From contig CBDCRK010000013.1 in the NCBI GenBank assembly GCA_965220955.1, positions 60,100 through 124,099 on the forward strand: 64,000 nucleotides of DNA, in the 5' to 3' direction. The notes below the pieces were generated by a model. That model was not told the DNA's origin. It searched no databases and worked only from the letters and a program-made list of their open reading frames with translations. Positions within the stretch are counted from its first letter, which is position 1. Every line of letters starts with the position of its first letter. A program made the position numbers and the translations under genes. The DNA is from CBDCRK01 sp965220955 (lineage in GTDB: Bacteria; Desulfobacterota; Binatia; Bin18; CBDCRK01). Below are positions 59,116 through 64,000 of the stretch, piece by piece.

Positions 59116-60225
59116 ATGCCAACGGCACAAAATGTAGATACCCCATTGCAAGTGGGTATGGCTGTGATCTGCCAAAATCCTGATCAGAGGATCTCGGATT
59201 ACGAGGTCTATAAGAATGAATTTCGTCTTGCCGACCTTGCTGAACCTCTTGGCTTTGACTCAATTTGGAGTGTTGAACATCACTTTACCGACTACACAAT
59301 GGTTCCCGACGTCCTGCAGTTTCTGACTTACATGGCAGGACGGACCCAGCGTATTAAGCTTGGATCGATGGTGGTTGTGCTCCCCTGGCACGATCCCATG
59401 CGCGTTGCCGAGCAGGTGGCTATGCTTGACGACATGAGTGACGGTCGTCTTCTCCTTGGCCTTGGTCGCGGCGCAGGCCAGGTTGAATTTGAAGGGTTCC
59501 GTTTGGATATGGGCGAGTCGCGCGAGCGTTTTGTCGAGGCAGCTGATATGGTGCTCATGGGGCTTGAACAGGGTTACTGCGAGTACGAGGGGAAGTTCTA
59601 CCAACAGCCACGCAAGGCCATCCGGCCTAAGCCCTTCAAGTCATTTAAGGGCAGGACCTATGCTGCCGCTGTTTCACCTGAGTCGTCCGAGATCATGGCA
59701 AAGCTTGGGATCGGCATTCTCATCATTCCGCAGAAGCCATGGGAAAGTGTAGCCGAAGAACTTAATAGCTATCGCTCGGTCTACCGTGAGGTGAACGGGG
59801 CTGAAGCGCCGCCGCCAGTTGCCGCTGGTTGGGTGTTCTGTGATAAAGACACGAAACGTGCAGAAGAGATGGCGCGCCGCTACATTGGCGCCTACTGGAA
59901 ATCGGCCATGCTACATTACAACTTTGGCGGCGATCACTTCGCCAAGACTAAGGGTTACGAGTACTATGGCAAGATGGCCGAGCTGATGGGCGGGGCTAAA
60001 GCTGATGGGGTTACCGATTTCTTTCTCAACCTCCAAGTATGGGGAACTCCGGAGCAGTGTTTCGAGAAAATACTGGACATCCGCTCCAGAGTTGGGTGTG
60101 ACACATTCACGGGTGTATTCACCTATGGTGGGGTGCCTTTCGAGGAGAGCGAGCGGAGCCTTCGCCTGTTCGCCAGTGAGGTAATGCCGCGGCTTCAGCA
60201 GCTCGGCGAAAGGGCCGTCGCTTAG
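59116..60225 (+). CDS. LLM-class flavin-dependent oxidoreductase, paralogue of the gene at 38756
   Basis: A 369-residue protein with the same layout as the gene at 38756: VGMAVICQNPDQRISDYEVY, FDSIWSVEHHFTDYTMVPDV (active-site histidines), RTQRIKLGSMVVVLPWHDPM, GLGRGAGQVEFEGFRLDM, RPKPFKSFKGRTYAAAVSPE and GDHFAKTKGYEYYGKMAEL. It uses reduced flavin and oxygen. The gene has AAGGAGG upstream and ends before a strong terminator at 60254. Codon use is more GC-ending than in the adjacent minus-strand exporter. Confidence 0.92.
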   Translation: MPTAQNVDTPLQVGMAVICQNPDQRISDYEVYKNEFRLADLAEPLGFDSIWSVEHHFTDYTMVPDVLQFLTYMAGRTQRIKLGSMVVVLPWHDPMRVAEQVAMLDDMSDGRLLLGLGRGAGQVEFEGFRLDMGESRERFVEAADMVLMGLEQGYCEYEGKFYQQPRKAIRPKPFKSFKGRTYAAAVSPESSEIMAKLGIGILIIPQKPWESVAEELNSYRSVYREVNGAEAPPPVAAGWVFCDKDTKRAEEMARRYIGAYWKSAMLHYNFGGDHFAKTKGYEYYGKMAELMGGAKADGVTDFFLNLQVWGTPEQCFEKILDIRSRVGCDTFTGVFTYGGVPFEESERSLRLFASEVMPRLQQLGERAVA

Positions 60226-60253
60226 CGTCTTATGGCCCTAATGTCGCAGCCTT

Positions 60254-60279
60254 AGGGGGGCTATCATGCCCCCCTTTTT
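60254..60279 (+). terminator. Rho-independent terminator after the flavin monooxygenase
   Basis: AGGGGGGC at 60254-60261 pairs with GCCCCCCT at 60268-60275 around TATCAT, followed by TTTTT. It begins 29 bases past the stop codon at 60225 and has the classic shape of an intrinsic terminator. Confidence 0.88.
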
Positions 60280-60335
60280 ATGTACCCAATTCAACGATCT
60301 TTGTAACTGAAACAGAATTTCGGCAAAAAGACAAT

Positions 60336-61112
60336 TCAGGCTCCAGGAATCTTGGTGAAATTCGGCTCGCGCTTTTCCAGGAACGCAGCGACTGCTTCCT
60401 GGTTTGCTGCTGCGCCAACCAGATGCTTGTAGGCCTCGACTTCCCTGGAATGGGCCTGTTTGGCAAGCTCAAGCCGCCCTCCGGCAAGCATCAATTCCTT
60501 GGTGGCAATCAAGGACGGGATGGGGTTAGCTGCGATCTCTGTAGCCACTGCCATTGTCTGTTGCAAAAGCTCGCTCCCCGGGTAGACCTTCCAGACAAGG
60601 CCGGCCTCGCGTGCCTCTTCAGCCGTGAGCCACTGCCCTGACAGCAAAGTGTAAGCTGCGTGTTGCCAGCCCATCACCCTGGGAAAAAGAGCACTACTGC
60701 CTGCCTCTGGAGCGAGACCGAGTTGGGGAAATGGGGTACGCAGGCGGGCATTGCTGGCCATGAGCACCAGGTCGTAGTGGGCAAGCATGGTCATGCCAAT
60801 GCCTACCCCTAGACCATTGACCGCTGCAATAAGCGGCTTAGGGAATGAGGTGAGTTGTGAAAGAAAGCTCGGAAATTGGAAGGTCTCGCCTCCACTGTCA
60901 AGCATTGCTCTCATTTCAGCAAGATCCTGTCCAGCTGAGAAGGCCCGTCCCTCACCGGTGAGGACAACCACGGCAACGCCGGAGTCTTCCTCAGCTTTGC
61001 CAAGTGCATCACGGACTGCCCTATATAGCTCATTATTAAACGCGTTCAGAGCCTCAGGTCGGTTTAGGGTAAGTCGCCGCACCCGGCCAACGTCTTCGGT
61101 CTTTAATACCAT
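60336..61112 (-). CDS. Enoyl-CoA hydratase/isomerase
   Basis: A 258-residue crotonase-family protein of standard length. LTLNRPEALNAFNNELYRAV, VLTGEGRAFSAGQDLAEMRA (oxyanion Gly), KPLIAAVNGLGVGIGMTMLA and RTPFPQLGLAPEAGSSALFP (with a catalytic-type Glu), then EEAREAGLVWKV. The single Glu in PEAGSS is in the place of Glu164 of rat enoyl-CoA hydratase; the other Glu144 position cannot be assigned by eye, so isomerase activity is possible. The ribosome site AAGGAGAT precedes the ATG at 61112. It converges on the flavin monooxygenase gene. Confidence 0.93.
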   Translation of the reverse strand: MVLKTEDVGRVRRLTLNRPEALNAFNNELYRAVRDALGKAEEDSGVAVVVLTGEGRAFSAGQDLAEMRAMLDSGGETFQFPSFLSQLTSFPKPLIAAVNGLGVGIGMTMLAHYDLVLMASNARLRTPFPQLGLAPEAGSSALFPRVMGWQHAAYTLLSGQWLTAEEAREAGLVWKVYPGSELLQQTMAVATEIAANPIPSLIATKELMLAGGRLELAKQAHSREVEAYKHLVGAAANQEAVAAFLEKREPNFTKIPGA

Positions 61113-61329
61113 TGGTATTATCTCCTTTACCTGTACTTATTCCTTTTTTCTCTTCTCCGATCAAGGCTCAGCTGCTGGACCGCGGATACCAGCTTATAGG
61201 TCTTGAGAGAGTTATGGCTCCAGCACACGGCTCGCCATTATGTTGATAGGCAAACTACCGGCAAACGTTGACCTGCATCACTGTGGTGATATGGTAAGCT
61301 AGTAAGTCTTATTGTGTAATGGTAAGGTT

Positions 61330-64000
61330 ATGGAGCGATTATATAATCTAGTTGTTCACCGGCCAAAGATCGTTCTCCTTCTTCTCTTTCTTATCACCGC
61401 CTTCTTTGCTTACCATGCACAGCATATTTCCCTCGATAGCTCAGTAGAAAGCTTGCTGCCGAAGAATGATCCCGACAAGGAATACTATGATGGGGTTCGC
61501 GAGCTTTTTGGCAGTGACGAGGTCGGGGTAGTGGGCCTTATTACTGATAATGTGTACACCCCAGAAGTGCTGCAGAAGATTAAACGCCTCACCGAAGGGA
61601 TTGGAAAAGTTGACGGAGTGGAGGATGTCCTTAGTCTTACCAGTGCCCTGGACCCCATTGTTGATGTAGTGGATCCCCCTCCCCTTATCCCTAGGATTCC
61701 TTCTACCCCAGCGGGTCTGGAAGAACTCAAAAACAAGCTGGCTGATAGGCCTATTTATATCAAGAACCTGGTTTCCCCAGACGGCAAAGCGGCAGCTATT
61801 AGCATTTTCTTTGCCGATATGAGTGATGACGAATTCATCAGCCGGGGCATTGATGGTCAGATCCAGGCCATTGTAAACAAAGAAGACGGACCGGAAAAAC
61901 TCTATTATACCGGCCTTCCCCACTTTAAGGTTTACTCCGCAGAGGCTCTAGGGGGAGACCTGAACCGATTTGTGCCTTTGATCCTGATCTTTATTGTAGT
62001 GGTGTTGTTTATTTGCTTTCGCTCTTTGCGCGGGGTGCTGCTCCCCGCCCTAACCGTGATTATAAGCCTAATCTGGACCCTGGGCATTATGGTGCTCACT
62101 GACGCCGGCCTTAGCCTTGGCAGCATTGCTCTGCCCCCTTTGTTGCTAGTATTGGGCACGGCCTACTCTCTGCACGTGATAGCTGAGTATTATGAGCTGG
62201 CTCAGCCTGGCCGTCCGGTGGATGAGGTGGTGCGGGAGACTTTACGGAAAACTCTCCCGCCAATCTTTCTTACCGCTTTGACCACTGTCCTGGGTTTTCT
62301 CTCCCTGGTGGTTAACCGTATTGTTAGCATCCAGGAGATGGGCCTTTACTCCTCAGTGGGCATTACTATAGCCTTTATTCTTTCAGTCCTCTTGGTACCA
62401 GCGCTTCTGGCTCTTATAAGCCTACCCTCCCGGCCAGAAGAAGCTTATTCCCCCACTATAAGCTCTCTGCTGCAAAGGCTGGGCCGGGTGGATATTCGTC
62501 ACCGTGGCGCCATTATTGGTGCTGGCATTCTCATCATCCTTCTTTCTGTTTGGCAGCTTTTCTCTATTCAGGTAGACTCCAATTTTCAATCTTTCTTTCG
62601 CGAGCGCGATCCCATCCGTCAGGCCACTGATGCTATTAATCGCCACCTGGTTGGTAGTATGGCCTTTTATGTGGTGATTGACAGCGAAGAGATAGACATT
62701 ATGAAAAAGTGGGACACGCTGCGTAGGATCAAAGACCTCCAGCGCTATATTGATTCCCTGCCCGGAGTGGACAAGACGGTTTCTTTTGTTGATTACTGTG
62801 AGCTTCTGGATCGAGGTGCCCAGGAGGGGGGAGGAGGGGAAGGCGATATTCTTATTTCCCCTGAGGGGGAGATCATTGAGGCTCCAGCGGCAGAGGAAAC
62901 CACAACCTTTTGGGAAAACCCTTCCCAACTGAGGGCGGTGATATCGCTTGTTGTTGGCAGTCCCAAAAGCTTCTCCAGAGTGATAAACCTGGACTTTACC
63001 CGTACCAACATTCTTGTACGCACCACTCTTTCCCGCGCCAGCGACATTGCTGCCACAGTAGACATGATTGAGGCTTTTGCCCAGCAGACTTTTCCCCCTG
63101 AGCTCCAAGTCCGCACCAGCGGCAATTTGATTCTTCTTACTCGCACTACTGGTGATATTATCAGTGGACAAATCCGCAGCCTCTCTCTTGCTGCCGGGGT
63201 TATCTTTGTCATTATGTCGGCCATGTTTCTCTCTGCCCGGGTAGGGGTTATTGCTATGATTCCTAACCTCTTCCCTATTCTTGTTTTCTTTGGCTTGATG
63301 GGAGTCTCGGGAGCTGTTCTGAACACGGGTACTAGCATCATTGCCTCGATTGCCCTGGGGATAGCGGTAGATAACACTGTACACTTGATGACCAGGCTGA
63401 GCTCTGAGGTACGAGCTACCTCTGACCAGGAACAGGCATTATTAGCGACCCTTTCCACTGTGGGCAAGCCGGCCCTATATGCCTCAGTGATTCTGTTTTT
63501 AGGCTTTCTTGTTTTATGTCTATCGACCTTTGTCCCTATCCAGGAGTTTGGTCTGCTCTCTGCCGCCACCATGGTGGTGGCTCTGGTTGCCGACGTTATG
63601 CTACTGCCCGCCCTTCTTACCACCACCCGCATTATCACCTTGTGGGATGTGCTGTACTTAAAGCTGGGCAAAGATCCTCATAAGACCATTAGTATATTTG
63701 AAAACCTGCGTCCCTCCCAGGCCAAGATTGTGGCCTTGATGGGTGAGTTAAGGTCTTTCCCCCGCGGGCAGCCCATTGTGCGTCAGGGTGAGGTGGGAAA
63801 TGAGATGTTTGTGGTTATCAATGGCAGAGCTGAGGCGCTTATTAACTCTGGGGGACAGACTCGACGGTTAGGAGAATTTAAGCGAGGGGATGTGTTTGGT
63901 GAGATGGGGCTGATCCGCCGTCACAAACGTACAGCAGATGTGGTTGCCACCGAGGATATGGAGGTGATGGCCATGGATGAGCGTTTCCTTGCCCGGGTAC
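61330..64000 (+). CDS. RND/MMPL-family exporter fused to a cyclic-nucleotide-binding domain, partial
   Basis: Open from ATG at 61330 to the window edge, 890 residues so far. The first half has a membrane helix (VLLLLFLITAFFAYHAQHIS), a periplasmic loop (GVEDVLSLTSALDPIVDVVD), then RFVPLILIFIVVVLFICFRS and further helices. The pattern repeats with IRHRGAIIGAGILIILLSVW, IRSLSLAAGVIFVIMSAMFL and LGIAVDNTVHLMTRLSSEVR, the RND-type helix 4 with its Asp. From about residue 806, ELRSFPRGQPIVRQGEVGNE and RGDVFGEMGLIRRHKRTADV form a cyclic-nucleotide-binding domain with a phosphate-binding cassette. The transporter may be gated by cAMP or cGMP. Substrates are unknown, lipids or hopanoids being typical of this branch. 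Confidence 0.9.
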   Translation, partial: MERLYNLVVHRPKIVLLLLFLITAFFAYHAQHISLDSSVESLLPKNDPDKEYYDGVRELFGSDEVGVVGLITDNVYTPEVLQKIKRLTEGIGKVDGVEDVLSLTSALDPIVDVVDPPPLIPRIPSTPAGLEELKNKLADRPIYIKNLVSPDGKAAAISIFFADMSDDEFISRGIDGQIQAIVNKEDGPEKLYYTGLPHFKVYSAEALGGDLNRFVPLILIFIVVVLFICFRSLRGVLLPALTVIISLIWTLGIMVLTDAGLSLGSIALPPLLLVLGTAYSLHVIAEYYELAQPGRPVDEVVRETLRKTLPPIFLTALTTVLGFLSLVVNRIVSIQEMGLYSSVGITIAFILSVLLVPALLALISLPSRPEEAYSPTISSLLQRLGRVDIRHRGAIIGAGILIILLSVWQLFSIQVDSNFQSFFRERDPIRQATDAINRHLVGSMAFYVVIDSEEIDIMKKWDTLRRIKDLQRYIDSLPGVDKTVSFVDYCELLDRGAQEGGGGEGDILISPEGEIIEAPAAEETTTFWENPSQLRAVISLVVGSPKSFSRVINLDFTRTNILVRTTLSRASDIAATVDMIEAFAQQTFPPELQVRTSGNLILLTRTTGDIISGQIRSLSLAAGVIFVIMSAMFLSARVGVIAMIPNLFPILVFFGLMGVSGAVLNTGTSIIASIALGIAVDNTVHLMTRLSSEVRATSDQEQALLATLSTVGKPALYASVILFLGFLVLCLSTFVPIQEFGLLSAATMVVALVADVMLLPALLTTTRIITLWDVLYLKLGKDPHKTISIFENLRPSQAKIVALMGELRSFPRGQPIVRQGEVGNEMFVVINGRAEALINSGGQTRRLGEFKRGDVFGEMGLIRRHKRTADVVATEDMEVMAMDERFLARV

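Noticed and set aside
62422..63384. Minus-strand frames of 320 and 292 codons
   Set aside because: Both lie antisense to the RND/MMPL exporter, which is open to the window edge and has conserved motifs.
1..64000. CRISPR arrays, tRNA and rRNA genes, and complete insertion sequences
   Set aside because: None was recognised on reading; the tandem repeats found are short, few-copy and lack spacers. A tRNA/rRNA search by program would be decisive.

Overview
The window is one stretch of a Gram-negative-type bacterial chromosome of moderate GC. Tat signals, lipoboxes and an RND/MMPL exporter support this. It carries about 45 intact genes and an unusually large set of gene remnants. The content points to an uncultured soil, sediment or sponge-type heterotroph specialised in CoA-thioester and carboxylic-acid catabolism: five loci of CaiB/BaiF (class III) CoA-transferases, a HyuAB pair, short-chain dehydrogenases, acyl-CoA dehydrogenase, enoyl-CoA hydratase, MaoC hydratase, luciferase-like flavin monooxygenases and several alpha/beta hydrolases. 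Such inventories are typical of Tectomicrobia/Entotheonella-like, Desulfobacterota-like or NC10-like genomes. I cannot assign the lineage from sequence alone. No tRNA, rRNA, CRISPR array or intact insertion sequence was recognised by eye.

Layout. 1-5.3 kb: an SMP-30-type lactonase (cut by the window edge), a lipoprotein-like metallo-beta-lactamase protein flanked by a 42-bp perfect direct repeat, an SDR, and an 804-residue tandem fusion of two CoA-transferase domains. 5.4-11.6 kb: MaoC hydratase, then HyuB/HyuA on the minus strand, a frameshifted HyuA-like remnant and another CoA-transferase. 11.9-15.5 kb: a 4-hydroxyphenylacetate-hydroxylase-family flavoprotein and a frameshifted MFS transporter. 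15.5-21.1 kb: rsmH standing alone, then an acetoin/2-oxoacid dehydrogenase E1alpha-E1beta-E2 operon with a nitrilase behind it. 21.6-29.0 kb: esterase, CoA-transferase, sthA tail fragment, VOC protein, acyl-CoA dehydrogenase, MFE-type SDR and two hydrolases. 29.0-31.4 kb: a decayed toxin-antitoxin island, with intact higBA between a frameshifted HTH gene and a broken AAA/DUF4143 ATPase. 31.4-37.0 kb: a large unrecognised protein, family-4 uracil-DNA glycosylase, and a set of exported proteins (a Tat-exported histone-deacetylase-like amidohydrolase overlapping msrP, and a DUF4124 protein). 37.2-47.2 kb: CoA-transferase, two flavin monooxygenases, a Fic protein with a palindromic upstream region, a truncated DUF2332 gene, and a minus-strand CoA-transferase/XPB helicase/Bax1 nuclease operon. 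47.4-64 kb: a class III cyclase with zinc ribbons, AAA and TPR domains, a methyltransferase-like protein, quinone oxidoreductase, a double beta-propeller, slipin, patatin, alpha/beta hydrolase, TauE exporter, third flavin monooxygenase, enoyl-CoA hydratase and an RND/MMPL transporter fused to a cyclic-nucleotide-binding domain (cut by the window edge).

How it fits together. The CoA-transferases, SDRs, hydratases, acyl-CoA dehydrogenase and HyuAB look like parts of several peripheral pathways that activate and beta-oxidise unusual acids, but no single complete pathway is spelled out here. Three contexts look most worth following: the Tat-exported deacetylase coupled translationally to methionine-sulfoxide repair, the cyclase plus cNMP-gated-looking exporter, and the CoA-transferase joined to the XPB-Bax1 nucleotide-excision-repair pair. 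Recurrent small palindromic repeats and at least nine decayed genes suggest a genome with active repeat turnover and loss.
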